A DNA stretch of 64,000 nucleotides from Linyphia triangularis. Lineage: Eukaryota; Arthropoda; Arachnida; Araneae; Linyphiidae. Positions 12,331 to 23,916 of the stretch are shown here, piece after piece. Location: NCBI GenBank assembly GCA_963978545.1, contig OZ021729.1, forward strand, positions 13,220,001 through 13,284,000, written 5' to 3'. The notes beneath the pieces were generated by a model, which saw only the letters and a list, made by a program, of their open reading frames with translations, was not told where the DNA came from and did no database searches. The translations under genes were made by a program, and so were the position numbers. Position 1 is the stretch's first letter. Every line of letters begins with the position of its first letter.

Positions 12331-13621
12331 AAAATATCTTATCATGGTTATATATTACTGTCAATTATCTTGCACTGCCATACCAATCGAATAAACAAAC
12401 AATCTAGGTGTAGACATCGCACGTACACTCCAACTCAAACAAGAAAGAGCATTCCATCACTTCCACCCCAGAGTCGAGGCATTTTAGTAATTTTCAACGC
12501 ACATGTGAATGGTGCAATGTCACGTGCAAGGGAGGGGATAGTATGACCCCTCAAGTTTTATTGCTTTGTCTGTGTCCTTAGTTTCAAGGTCACCCAAAGA
12601 AGGGGTCATTTTTTTCCCCCTTCCCTGAGCTGTTTTAAGATTTTTTTGGAGAGAACGAAGGGAAACTTCCTGGTCCCTGGTCCTAATTTAGTGATAGCGT
12701 CTTTATCGGAACTATAAGTTCTTACAATATTCTGTAGAATTGCAATAATGCTATATACCGATTTGATCAAAGAAATTTTCCTAATTATAAATTAGGAATT
12801 TTATTTCCCAATTATAATCACAGGTATTTTCAAAAGTTATTTTAGTGCATAATTTTTTGTACATAGAATGAAGTTTAGGGGGTGCGATGGCATCCCGATA
12901 TTAAACCTTTATAATTAATTGACCTCTGATCAAAAAGTAAACCTACAGAATGCTAATTGCAATCAAAAACGTGTTAGTCTTTGGTCCCATCTCATACTCT
13001 ATACTTCCAAATGAGAAAATCGTGCTGAAATTGAGAAATTTTTTAATAGTATTGTGAGAAATTTTTTAATTTGAGAATCACACCAGGAATAAAGATTCGT
13101 TGACCGGTACATTGCAGGTCATTACAATCCCGATCTACTCGTCAAGTCTCAAGCCCATTCCTTCTACGGGTAATGAAATAAGAAGCTCAGTTAGGTGGCT
13201 TAAAAATCTGTATTAATGAGGCATGAAAAATATCAGGAAAAGCTTAGTTTTGTTTGCTGATTTCACATCGACATTAATATTAAGTAAAAAATGTAATTTC
13301 CAAATATTAATGAAATTTCAATTTTTTTTTACTTTGAACTCACTGGAAACTGCCATTTAAAATTAATTTAGACGAGATACTTCATGGGGGGTGCGACCGC
13401 ACCCCCCGCACCCCCCCTAAATCCGCGCCTGTGTCTCTCAATAAGCATTCAGATTGTTCTGAAAGTGAACTGTATTGCATTGTCTTTTGAATCGATCTTA
13501 GCAGTTGTGTATCTAGTTTTTAACTGCTGTTTGAGCTTCATTGTTGTTTAAAGAGCTGTATTGAATCTATTAGAACGGGAAGTTCTGAAGTTGTAAAAGA
13601 ATCTGCGAAGAGTTACATCGG

Positions 13622-13627
13622 AATAAA
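13622..13627 (+). promoter_or_regulatory. AATAAA polyadenylation signal of the solo LTR
   Basis: AATAAA lies 48 bp before the LTR's 3' end, the expected position at the R/U5 border. Confidence 0.55.
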
Positions 13628-13675
13628 TTTCTGCAAGTTTTGATCTGCTTGTCTTTCGAACCCAACCACGCAACA

Positions 13676-15075
13676 ATATGTAAAGTACTAATTAGAATTC
13701 TAAAATTGCAGCTTTATTTTCTCTTAAATACAAGTCTTTTCTGGTTTTAACGATTGAATTATTGCGATTACCTAACACTTTACTTTCTCCGATACCCCAT
13801 CTGAAGAGGTTTCACTCTTTTGCTACTTCCCTTTCTCAAGTTTATCATTTCGAATATTCTTTTTTCTCAACCCGTGATAAACCTTTTATCTTCGATATCT
13901 CTTCATGGCCACAGTGATATTCGAAATTAGCTAATCGCATAGATAATGTGTACATTTTGTTGTAAAAATGTTAACAGATCTTCCTAACGTGTCCTTGTTC
14001 GAAAATTTTTTTTTTTTCAAGTGACAAAACTTGAAATGTTGCATAATACGTTTTAAAATGAAATTGGATTTGTTCTATTACACTCTGTAACATTGACTGC
14101 AGAAGAGCAATCGAAATTTGAAGTTATACGCTTGCTTAGGTACCATTCGAGGGAAATTGCCCCGCATTTTATCTCAAAATGATTGAAAACAAGGGGAACC
14201 AACCAGGCAATCCCACTATTAACACGAGACCAAGCTGTCACATTCGCTGTCGTGTCTACTCATCTTTAAAAGCAGAAATATTCCAGCACAGATATGCAAG
14301 AAATTAAACACATATCCCTTTCCTCCTCGCATGCTTAGTGCATACCTTATCACCTAGCCATGAGTTTGAAAGAAAATGTGATGAATATCCATAAATTAAA
14401 AAAGAATAGGTTTAGCTTCTTTTTTTTTTTAATTGCTGCAATATTTAACCATTTGTTGCGCAGCACATAATACAAGGTTATTTGAAGGTGAAAGAGGCTT
14501 TTAAAATTTAAAAAAAAATTAAAGTAATAATTGATTGGAAAATTTATTCTGTAGTTTTTCTTAGTTGTCTGTCTTTGTCGGTAGACATGCAAAAAAATTA
14601 GTTCTTAAAAAGGTTTCTATTTTTTTTTTTTTTTTTTAATTATTATTATTATTATTTATTTTATTTTATTCAAGCACCGCAGGACCATTTATCTATAACT
14701 GTTACTTCTAGATAGGTTATAAGTGTGTTTTGTTCTGCAAGTAGATGAAGACAACTGAATTCTTAACACGCTATCTCCCATCTAAATGCTGCGTAATAAG
14801 TTGTGCCTTGTTTACTTTGATTGTTAATATGTGTTAATGTGTTAATATTGATATATATGGCAATTGTGAAGCCTTCTTCGGTTTCAAGTCAATAAGCAAG
14901 CATGCACTATCTAGAAGTTACAGTTAAAGATCAGTACACAGAATACCAGAAAGAAACAAAATCATTCAAAGCTGTAAAAAAAAAAAACGCATTCTAGTTA
15001 AGAATGCCAATTTTGAGATTATCAACATCATTCAGTAACGGAAATAAAAAGAAAATATTTCACCAAAGCATTATT
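13676..15075. other. Intergenic stretch, no gene recognised
   Basis: No supportable coding region. The minus-strand open frame at 14053-14241 looks compositionally less random than its neighbours but shows no domain, so I do not call it. An AT-rich run with ATT triplets and AATAAA on the minus strand lies near 14636-14670. It could serve as a polyadenylation site for the exon candidate at 15076-15403. Confidence 0.4.
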
Positions 15076-15403
15076 TTACTCAAATGGATGGTATCTGGGA
15101 CTCGGTGACAGTTGAAACGCGTTTCCTTGTGGGTCTCTGCAAATCAGCTTCTTGCTCGGAATCGCTTTGACAATCATCCTGTATCTTGGAAATCCATTAC
15201 TCTGTGGCTTTCTTTTTATGAGATCTTTCTGAGGTCGGTAAGGATTCATAGCTTTCAACTCCGTGTCTGCTTGTTGTGGTGATTTTGCAGCGCCCACTCG
15301 TATAAGAGTTGTACGGTCTTGAAGGTGAATAGTTCTATCACCATCTTTACATGGCATTGGCCATGGCTCAATGGGTCGTTTATAGTATAATTTCACCTGA
15401 TCG
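15076..15403 (-). CDS. Candidate 3'-terminal coding exon of an unidentified gene
   Basis: On the minus strand, a pyrimidine-rich acceptor (TTCGTTTCTTTTCAG) ends at 15404. It is followed by an open frame of 108 codons with no internal stop, ending at TGA 15078-15076; the first base completes a split codon. The protein is basic and Pro/Lys/Arg-rich with a mixed, non-low-complexity composition (for example the segments YYKRPIEPWPMP, LIRVGAAKS and KKLICRDPQGNAF). This is unlike the chance frames of the AT-rich surroundings. The nearby sequence looks single-copy within the window. I do not recognise a domain and can find no upstream exon with certainty. It could instead be a fragment of an old retroelement. 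The incoming intron would be phase 2, the same phase as the THAP-like exon at 33009-33088, but a link between them is speculation. Confidence 0.45.
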
Positions 15404-15491
15404 CTGAAAAGAAACGAATTTGTTACGTTCTATTGCACTTTCCATTAGATACACTTACCACACCTTTTCGCGCCTTTGAAAACCTAGAAAA

Positions 15492-16016
15492 TAGAGGTAG
15501 AAAATATCGATCAAAATAAATATCGATACTATATATCGTTGCATAGAAAAAAAATATCGATAAAATATCGATATATCAATATATGATTTTTTTTTTAAAT
15601 TTGATTTTCAATTTTGCCAGAAACAAAGTATTTTAGGGCAAATTTCTACTTTTCATGATTGCTTTTTTGTAAAGTGACTACTTTTTCAACTGAAATGGAT
15701 CTATTACAAAAAAAAAGTTATATTTTCGCTTAATTGGTGCAGGGATTTTAAGAAAAATTTAGATAATTTTCAATAGCTTTTAAGTGTATGGCAAAATATT
15801 GAATATTGGTGACATTTTAACTGTCTCTCAGCCAAGTTCAAACTTTTAGTTTTGAAGTTTTTGAAAATGGAATAAAGAAAATCGAAAAAACACATGGAAC
15901 TACAAAATGATCATCAAAAAGCTAAAAATGTTTGAAATATCGATATATCGGTGACTTTTATCGATAGTTTTAATATCGATAAAAATATCGTCGTATCGAT
16001 ATATCGCCGACCTCTA
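15492..16016. mobile_element. hAT-like MITE with ATCGAT-rich ends
   Basis: The element starts TAGAGGTAG and ends CGACCTCTA. It is flanked by a perfect 8-bp duplication CTAGAAAA (15484-15491 and 16017-16024). Both ends contain many ATATCGAT/ATCGATA motifs in inverted arrangement, so a single strand could fold into a long imperfect hairpin. At 525 bp with no coding capacity it is a miniature element that needs a transposase in trans. Confidence 0.85.
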
Positions 16017-16195
16017 CTAGAAAAGCCTTAACTCACAACTAAACCTGAATGAACTATTCGCCGCTTATTTCGAAGCCGTAATAATTGTTTTATATAATTA
16101 GTTTAATAAAACGATGACGCCATTTGGAAACCTGATCATTTGTCAAGTTACTGTTTGCCAAGTAACATGGCTATAATGGGAAAATACCTGGTTTT

Positions 16196-16450
16196 TAAAT
16201 CCTTTATATTAACTTCGATTTTGTGTGTATGTTTGTCGATGGGGGGTGGGGGATGGAATCTGCGGAGGCCTAATTAACCCCCTTGCTGTCATCCAATCGG
16301 GCTGAAACTTGGCAGATGGGTTCGATGTCGATGACAATGCATGCTATCAAATTTTGGAGCCTTTATACTGTCTCTAAAGGATCGTTTTACGGAATACTAA
16401 TATACTAAGTTGTCGTCATCCAATCCCGTTAAAGTATTATTCAACCGAAC
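16196..16450 (+). repeat. 'CGATTTT' family repeat, copy 2
   Basis: It begins TATTAACTTCGATTTTGTGT and contains two blocks matching GTC(A/G)TCATCCAATC, each preceding a GTTGAAACTTGG-like or diverged block, as in the copy at 1199-1700. A G-rich insertion (GGGGGGTGGGGG) lies near its start. It is non-coding. Confidence 0.5.
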
Positions 16451-17830
16451 ATTGTTGAAACTCTTTTCTGTTGCCAATTTTTTTTTTTTTTTTTATAAAT
16501 AAATAATAAAATTACCAGAGAAACTATGAAAATCCGGGTATGGCGTGACCGGTATGGCCGCCACCAAAAAGGTGCAAGTAGTTCACTTGGACCCCTCTGG
16601 CTTTTAAAAATTGCAAAAAATGGAGAAAAACGGTAAAATTCAAAGAAAAATAAGTCGTGTTCTATTTTGAATAGATTTAAGTTTATTTATTGGAACCGAA
16701 AATTAAGAAATAAACTATCCATTGATATTTTATTGGGAAATTTAATTGAAATTTTTAAAATCAACTTTTGAACGAAAACTTGTTGATACCCCTCCCTCCT
16801 ATGTTTTTCATTCTAAAGTAAAATTATAAGAGAAATCTTATTTCCCCAATCACGTTGTTTTTGATAAAATTATGAAGAATTTATTTTTTCCTCTTTCTTT
16901 GTCAAATTTCAACTTAAGGGAACACTTACCCTAAAAATTAAAAAAATTTCCAATTTTTTTTTATTTGCTTTAATTATAGTTTTGGAATTATGAAAATTTT
17001 TAAAACTGTATCGACATTTTTTAATGAGTTATGTGAGATTTAATGCTAGATAATAGGACGATCTTCTTACAAATTAAAACTTCAATTTTTTATACTGCTT
17101 GTTTTTTGTTGATATTAGGTTTTAGAAACGCTAAGACTTTCTTTCTAATTAATGGAGAAATCTTAAATTTGTAGAGCATTTGTAAAATATATATATACTA
17201 TAAATTGGCATTCTAATTAATGAAATATGTTGTAATTTTCATTTTTTTAAACACTAAAGTAAAATTATTGCAGATTTATAGAATTTGTTTTGTTATAAAT
17301 AAACATTTTTATTATAATTAATTACTTCGAATATTCCATATTTCAATGCCAATTCTTATATAATATAGTTAAAAGAATTTTTCAGAAAAAATTGTGGGAA
17401 AAATTTTTAGAATTTAAAAAAAGCCTTAGCATTTTTAAAAATGTATTAAAAAATTTAAATTTTTAAATTTTTTTAAAAATGATAAAAAAAAATTTAAATT
17501 TTTTAAGCCAAATATTACTCTTTCATATAAATTCAAATAAGGGATATCAACTTTTTTTTTTATTTGAAAATACAATAATAAAAAAAGAGTTTAGATGGTA
17601 GAGTTTCTGGTTAAACTTTTAAATTTGCGTAAAAGTACAAAATCAGAGAAATTCAAATAAAAAACTGTTGTTCGATATGCTATTTAGAGTATAACTGTCT
17701 ATACCTTTAATATTGTTAGATATAGTAGATCATTCAGAAAGGAATCCCTAAATTTAAAATGATAAAACTGTGGGATATAGATATAAGAGACAAGTGTTTT
17801 GTTGGATAGACAGGTGTCGAATTTTAAATA
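16451..17830. other. Very AT-rich stretch, no gene recognised
   Basis: Long runs of A/T with frequent AAATTT palindromes around 17395-17510. No reading frame, splice pattern or element terminus could be supported on either strand. Confidence 0.4.
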
Positions 17831-17844
17831 CACAGGCTTGCAAA

Positions 17845-18050
17845 AATGATTGATGGGAGTAAATTTGATGACGGCTGCATATGGTTTACCGATAAGGCTC
17901 ATTTTCATTTGGATGAATTAGTCAATAAACAAAAAAGGTGAATATGGGGATACTCAAAACCCGACTATGTCTCTTGTAACACCACTCTGTTTAGAGAAAG
18001 TGGCCGTTTGGGCTGCACTATCCAGTAAAGTCCTCATAGGGTCCTTTTTT
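17845..18050 (+). pseudogene. Decayed DDE transposase fragment
   Basis: In one plus-strand frame the sequence reads WFTDKAHFHLDELVNKQKR, then a stop, then IWGYSKPDY. A frame change gives VAVWAALSSKVLIGSFF. The pattern W-F-(S/T)-D-E-A-H-F-H-L-(D/N)-G-x-V-N-K-Q and V-x-V-W-x-A-L-x-x-x-x-I-G-P-F-F is familiar from arthropod mariner-related transposase remnants, where the Asp is the first catalytic residue of the DDE core. A stop codon, a frameshift and an adjacent T tract of about 29 nt show it is dead. No termini were found. Confidence 0.6.
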
Positions 18051-18237
18051 TTTTTTTTTTTTTTTTTTTTTTCGAGCAAAACGATAAACTCATTCAGCTT
18101 TATTCAGATTTTACCACTTTTCTATAATTTTGCAAACCGGTGAATTTGAAATTCCATACCTGTCTAACCAGTATACCTCTTTGTCTCTTCCTCCCTCTCA
18201 CACTTTTTCGCAATTACGTTATTTGAAAACTATAGAT

Positions 18238-19024
18238 CAGCGTCAGCCACTAGGCGGCCCGCGGGCCGTATTCGGCCCGCGACAGCTTTTTCTCTGGCCC
18301 GCCAGCAGTACAGAAGAGCAAAAAACAAATTTTGTGGAAATAATTCTAATTTGTCTACAATAGTATGTACCAAAAACCGTGGTTTCCATTAAGTGTCCCG
18401 CGTCAGTAACCTATGTACCCTATGATACCCTACCACCTCGATTCGTGAATGGCACAGTTCGATTTCTGCTTTTCTAAATGTGATGGGCAGGAGTTGAGTG
18501 TTTTAATGCATACTGGCCTCTTTTGTTTTGACGTGAAAAGAAGTATCGTGATCTCTATGACTCCAGTGCAATAATGGCGTCGAACATTAGTTTTAAACGC
18601 AAAGTAGATAGTGAAAAGCTGACTGGCCGTCATCGTCCCGCAATTAACATCGACTATAATGGAAGATTTAGGGGGTATGGTTTAAATATCTTTATTGATT
18701 ATGAGTTTATGTCAAGTCACATTGTAATATTTGTCATAAAATATTAACTTCTCATAACTTTGATTTACGATGTAAAGAAATTTTTTTTTTTAATTATTTG
18801 AAACAAGAATCAAATATCAATTGTTATTTTATTAATATAAAAAAGTTAAATTATTGTTTCAGTTATCAAAATTGTTTTATAATGTTGAATCTTTTGTAAT
18901 TATCACATTTCTAACATTGAACATATGTAGTAAAGCAATATATTTATTGGCGTATATCTGCGGCCCGCGGAAAGTTCCAACAAAAGTCATGCGGCCCGTC
19001 TTTAAAAGTTAGTGACGAACGCTG
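18238..19024. mobile_element. hAT-like element with GGCCCGCGGGCC ends, 787 bp
   Basis: The left end CAGCGTCAGCCACTAGGCGG and the RC of the right end CAGCGTTCGTCACTAAC form imperfect inverted repeats. A perfect 8-bp target duplication CTATAGAT lies at 18230-18237 and 19025-19032. Both ends carry GGCCCG-type blocks (GGCGGCCCGCGGGCCG on the left, GCGGCCCG on the right). The interior has a plus-strand start (see 18574) that looks like the beginning of a hAT transposase, so this is probably an internally deleted autonomous copy. Confidence 0.88.
18574..18650 (+). pseudogene. N-terminal remnant of a hAT-type transposase
   Basis: An ATG at 18574 opens MASNISFKRKVDSEK, after which the similarity is lost. 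The K-R-K-V-D-S-E start is, from memory, common in hAT-derived transposases related to GTF2I-repeat/ZBED-like proteins. It is inside an element whose ends and target duplication are hAT-like, which supports the reading. The rest of the gene is missing. Confidence 0.4.
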
Positions 19025-19150
19025 CTATAGATAGTCCTTTCTGAAAATTTAGATCCTTTTCTTGCTGTAAAATAGGTCAGATAACAAACTGAAAGTGGAC
19101 GGATGATAAACAGTTTTTCTATGCAAAAGATTGTTTAAGAATTAAGGGTA

Positions 19151-19382
19151 CTCTTCCGTTAGACGGATACCAAAAGCCGTCTAGTCTGAATTATCGTCAA
19201 GCTGAAATGTTTAAGTGAAAATAATATTTTAACCTCGTGGACTTACATTTAATTCGGTTATATAAATACATTTATCACAGTGTCTTGTAGGGTTGCTATA
19301 AATGATCGGAGGGTTATTAGTTTGAATGAGTTATTGCTGCAATTTATCGATTTTTATTTGGTACCCCATCTAACGGAAGAAG
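19151..19382. repeat. Small inverted-repeat element
   Basis: CTCTTCCGTTAGACGGATACC at the left pairs with the RC of the right end, CTTCTTCCGTTAGATGGGGTACC. The ends are separated by about 190 bp of AT-rich DNA. It could be a MITE, but no clear target duplication was found. Confidence 0.45.
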
Positions 19383-20582
19383 TTCCGGAGTAGGTACTTG
19401 ATGGTATTCGATGTATTGCCAAAAATTGTCAATTTGTTTTGGTTTTGAACTTTCGACTGTCTAATTCTGCCACTTTTATAAAGTGCTTAACACGGCCATA
19501 TACGTCTCGTAATTTTGAGCATCTAGAAAGAATACGTGATATAAATCTTGTAGTTTAAACCCCTCTCTCCAACCCCACCACACTAACAAAAAAGGACATT
19601 GAGGCACGACAGATTTAATGTGCACCAGCCCCCAGTGGCGGCTGGTGCAGGGGGCCAGGGGGGGCCCGGGCCCCCTCACTTTTTTTGGTCGTTTCCCTCT
19701 CTATCTTTTTTTTTTTTTTTTTTTAAATAAATTTTGTAGTTATTAGTTAATATACTGATTTAACTGGTTTTTTAATTTTGAAACTGTTCACTTTCACTCA
19801 ACTAATAAATGTCCTTATGGATGGATATTTAAGTCGCCTGATAGAGCTTCTTTGTCTTTGCCCGTAGAAGAAACGGAATGGAAAAAAGACGGGGGGGGGG
19901 GGGACTGATTTTCGCCACCTGCAATATCCTGCTAGTCTGTACCCCTTGTGTGGTTCTCAAATTACAAAATTCCCGAGTTTCGTGTTTTGACACGGTTTTC
20001 TGATCTATGAGTAGGAGGCAGGCTCGTAGCCAAGGGTTAGGATAAGGAGATCCCCAACCGAAATAAAAGTTAATCTCATTAGATCAAAGACCCAATATTA
20101 ATGTTACGCATCGATATTTTTTATTTTGTTACTAGGCTCATAAAGTTTAATGCTGTAAGTCACACTAGAATTTATTGCTGAAAGAATGGATTTGAAATCC
20201 CCAACTACGATATCTTTATGCACATCTGTGTTTGAAAAAATAAGTTGAATGAAAGTAAATAATTTATTTCACACAAAAAATAGGATGGTCTTGTGGAAAG
20301 AGAGAAGACCTCAGTCTAAAGAAGAATCCTTTTGTTTCTGAAAACTGAAAGTGTTATTTTGAAAGTAATTTCCAATGTAGCTGTAACTGACTATTCAAAT
20401 TTTTCTACAAATCTGGTCGAAAAGAGTGAGTAAAATTTTTACATCAGATAGCATTGTGCAATCTTCCTCTTGATGAGATGCCAATTTGTTTTACTGTAAT
20501 AGCGTTAGGATACCCCTTAAAATTTATTTGATATAAAAAATAACGCACGTAAATAAATTACAAAAATAAAAGCCTAATTCAT

Positions 20583-20618
<36 letters not shown>

Positions 20619-20633
20619 GAATAATCGTACTGT

Positions 20634-20860
20634 AGTATTATTGCAATTCCACAGAATATTATAAGAACCCACAATTCCGATTAAAACTCTAACTTGCCCT
20701 GTTCAAAGGATGTTAGTTTCCCTAGACTGTGCTTGGGGGAACAAAATGTCCCCCTAATTTGGACGACCTTGAATTTGAAACCTAAAGAGATAAGACAGAA
20801 AATTCTATAATGTGACGAGGGCCATTCCTTCCCTTTCACGTGACATCCTGGTTTTTTGTC
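20634..20860. repeat. Segment shared, inverted, with 12500-12750
   Basis: Landmarks here (ATTGCAATTCCACAGAATATTATAAGAACC, abbreviated; GTTTCCCT; GGGGGAACAAAATG; ACCTTGAATTTGAAACC) correspond in reverse complement to the 12500-12750 stretch. This links the interiors of two hAT-like elements with related CAG(G/T)GGCGG ends. Confidence 0.5.
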
Positions 20861-21589
20861 ATAACATGAGTTTCAAATTACCAAGACACCTCCTGGTCCT
20901 GGGATTTGCAAGGAAATGGTCAATTCTTACTTTGAAGTCAGGGATCGGACGTTTATCTTTAGTGTCTTTAACTTGTACGACTGCGAAAGAATTTACACCA
21001 ATAAATAACAACGGTAAGTTTTTTGTTTTAAATTTTACTCTTTATTTAGTAAAATGTATGAGTTAATAATAGGTTTTTGTTTTGATATCTACTCTTTGTC
21101 TCAAAAAATAACTGAGTATTTAAATTTCGTCCAAATAATCAGAAGTGTTGATTTGTCCTACCTCTCCCACTGATATATGATATCGTATGGAATCATTAAC
21201 GTAACTCTCCGATACGATTAATAGAAGAGTTTCTATAAAGACAACAAAACATTCCTTATAAAAATAAATGGTTTTACTAGAATTGGATTGAAACGACATT
21301 TATCCTTTTATTGGGTAGTAAAAATAAAAGAGAGAGGATATAATTTTAGAAAAAATTCTGTAATAAATAAGTAAATGTACAGTACTGAAAAAAATTTTGA
21401 TTGAAGGATATTCCGTTGCAGTATAACTCTCCCTTAGCTCTTGCGCCAAAAAAATACACAACGAGATATATTTTACTATTCAAAGAATATCAAGTAATTC
21501 AATTTAAAACTGTTGAACTGGTCAATATAACAATACCTTCAATTTTGTTTGCAAAATTGTAAATATTGTACTTTCAAAGGTTTTGTCAC

Positions 21590-21951
<362 letters not shown>

Positions 21952-21964
21952 ATCAGTGACTTAT

Positions 21965-22102
<138 letters not shown>

Positions 22103-22294
22103 TCTTAAATTCATGTAATATTTAACGAAATTTTTTTTCTGTGCATATGCTGCAGAATTTTTAATCGAGTTATTAGATTTGTATAGTTTGTAACTCGTAA
22201 ATCTTTATTTTCTTTTTCTTTTGTACAGAATAGTGATTGAGCAATATCGGTTTTTATAGTTTCACATATGTTATGTAATTGGTATTTTGGTTAG

Positions 22295-22363
22295 TTGGTT
22301 TGTACGCTCAAAGACCTATTTTTATGTCCAATGACAGCTAATCAGGCAGGGACCTACAGCTTA
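22295..22363 (-). repeat. Fragment of a SINE tail region
   Basis: TTGGTTTGTACGCTCAAAG..GGGACCTACAGCTTA matches the non-tRNA part of the SINE at 36521-36686 with few differences. The tRNA-like head is absent, as in a truncated copy. Confidence 0.6.
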
Positions 22364-23147
22364 ACGAAATTTGGTATTTTAATTTACTATTATAATGTCA
22401 AACAGAATTTTAAAGCATTGCTTAACTCATTAAGAACCTTATAATTAGGTAGTTTCAAATTCCTACAGTGCTAGCTAAAAGTACTAAAAAAATCTGATCC
22501 TATCAGCTTTACTGTGCTTAAAATGATGTGGTATGTTGAAAATATTGATAATTTATCTTACATTAAAATAATTTCAGCTTCAAAGTTGTTGAACTTAAAC
22601 ATTTCGCCCGATCAACATTTTAGCTCATTTTAAAATGTTCTTAAGTATTCTTAATCTAATAAAAATATTAAATATTTATAAAAAATTTTTATTGCATTTT
22701 TAATGCGATTAGGTTATATGGAGACAAAAAGTTATGCTCCATACGTCTGTTCTTTTATCTGTCTGTTCTTTTATCTTTGAATCCCGGAATATAATTAAGC
22801 CCCACCCCCTTTTCTCCTAGTAAAGTTGCAAACAATGTCCGCCTCTGTAAGCAATCTCACATAATCGCACTGCTATTGTTTGACCTCAAAAACTCCGCCC
22901 CCCCCCCCCCCCCGTATTTTTCGACCTTCTTGCAATTTTCGTAAAAAACAAAATCCTTATTTTAAGTTATATTGCTACATAGTTGCATGTTATAAGTTGC
23001 ATCGCTCGATTGGTCATAGTATGAACATTGGATAGCGAATGAAATATTTCTTAATTTTGCTGAGCAATTATTCCCAGGATTGTATTCTCATTTCTGGAAA
23101 AAGGTTTAGTTCTAATTTTAGAATTCCTTGAAACATTTCTTGCCTCA

Positions 23148-23178
<31 letters not shown>

Positions 23179-23467
23179 GGGATTTGTAGGCAAAACAAAT
23201 AAAAAGTCTACAGGCAGTCAATTGAAAGTAGAGTGAACTTTTGTCAAATACTATAAGCACATTTTTATATATAAAAGAAGAGATTGAAAGGAAACTTCTT
23301 ATCTTTCTGGAGCATTAGCAGGTTTTTTTTTTAAGCAAATGACTTTGAAAAGATTTTCACAGTTAAGGACTAATATTCCTTACAGAGGTTTCTTTTTATT
23401 TGGAAAAAAAATTTGATCGTGCTTGCTAAATTTTCTAGTAGAAATAAAAACATTTTGCATTTATTGC

Positions 23468-23502
<35 letters not shown>

Positions 23503-23667
23503 TGCAAATGTTTCGTATTAATATTTTTAGAGACCAAAAAAAATACTTTTTCCCACTTTCTTAATATACTTTCTTAGAAGCTCAATATTCAAATTACAGA
23601 GTCTTTGTAACCTTTTTTTTTTACTTATAAAGATACGTTTTTACACTTTAAATTACGTACTATGGTT

Positions 23668-23670
<3 letters not shown>

Positions 23671-23747
<77 letters not shown>
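23671..23747. repeat. (TA)n microsatellite
   Basis: About 38 TA dinucleotides in a row, near the right end of the candidate element 19633-23815. Open frames across it on both strands are artefacts. Confidence 0.95.
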
Positions 23748-23749
<2 letters not shown>

Positions 23750-23815
23750 CTTCGCAAACTCCAATTTTTTTTTTCATCGGGCCCCCCCACTTTTCCTGCC
23801 CACGAGCCGCCACTG

Positions 23816-23916
23816 CGCAGCCCCCATTAGGTACACACATATTTGGCGGACTGAGGTCCGAACCCACAACCCTCCGGTTATGAGCCCGATACTCTACTAC
23901 AAGGATATCAGAACCT
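23816..23916 (-). mobile_element. tRNA-derived SINE fragment (Met-like head)
   Basis: On the minus strand a tRNA-like head reads from about 23916. It has an A-box-like CCTTGTAGTAGAG (RC of 23892-23904), an anticodon loop GGCTCATAACC (RC of 23876-23886, anticodon CAT) and a B-box GGGTTCGGACC (RC of 23855-23865). The acceptor ends do not pair well, so it is not a functional tRNA. The downstream body is cut by the CAGTGGCGGCT end of the neighbouring element at 23815. Confidence 0.6.

Larger units (their letters stand above)
9136..13431. mobile_element. hAT-like element, 4.3 kb, inserted in the solo LTR
   Basis: The terminal inverted repeats CAGGGGCGGATTTAG (left) and CTAAATCCGCGCCTG (right) differ at one position. 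They are followed inward by G-rich (left) and C-rich (right) blocks. A perfect 8-bp target duplication, TGTCTCTC, lies at 9128-9135 and 13432-13439. The interior has a family A copy (9855-10300), a diverged direct repeat (10288-10620 and 11884-12330) and a segment (about 12500-12750) that recurs inverted at 20634-20860. I can read no transposase, so I call it non-autonomous or heavily decayed. Confidence 0.85.
8712..13675 (+). mobile_element. Solo LTR (about 660 bp), split by a hAT-like element
   Basis: The LTR begins TGTTATGAATTTCTG at 8712 and ends CACGCAACA at 13675. It is flanked by a 4-bp direct repeat ATAT (8708-8711 and 13676-13679), and the 5'-TG..CA-3' ends are canonical. A TATA box (TATATAAGG, 9076-9084) and an AATAAA signal (13622-13627) are in the right order for U3-R-U5. 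Removing the inserted element (9136-13431) and one copy of its 8-bp duplication leaves about 660 bp. No gag or pol sequence is present, so this is a solo LTR left by recombination. The TGTTATG start is common in Ty3/Gypsy LTRs (from memory), but the family is not proven. Confidence 0.75.

Noticed and set aside
14053..14241. 62-codon minus-strand frame with mixed composition
   Set aside because: No domain, no clear splice sites and no supporting neighbour. Kept only as a remark.
23662..23883. Open frames across the TA array and adjoining GC-rich end, both strands
   Set aside because: They join a microsatellite to a transposon end and a SINE. No coding evidence.
23839..23916. Possible functional methionine tRNA gene
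   Set aside because: The acceptor ends do not pair and the body continues as SINE sequence.
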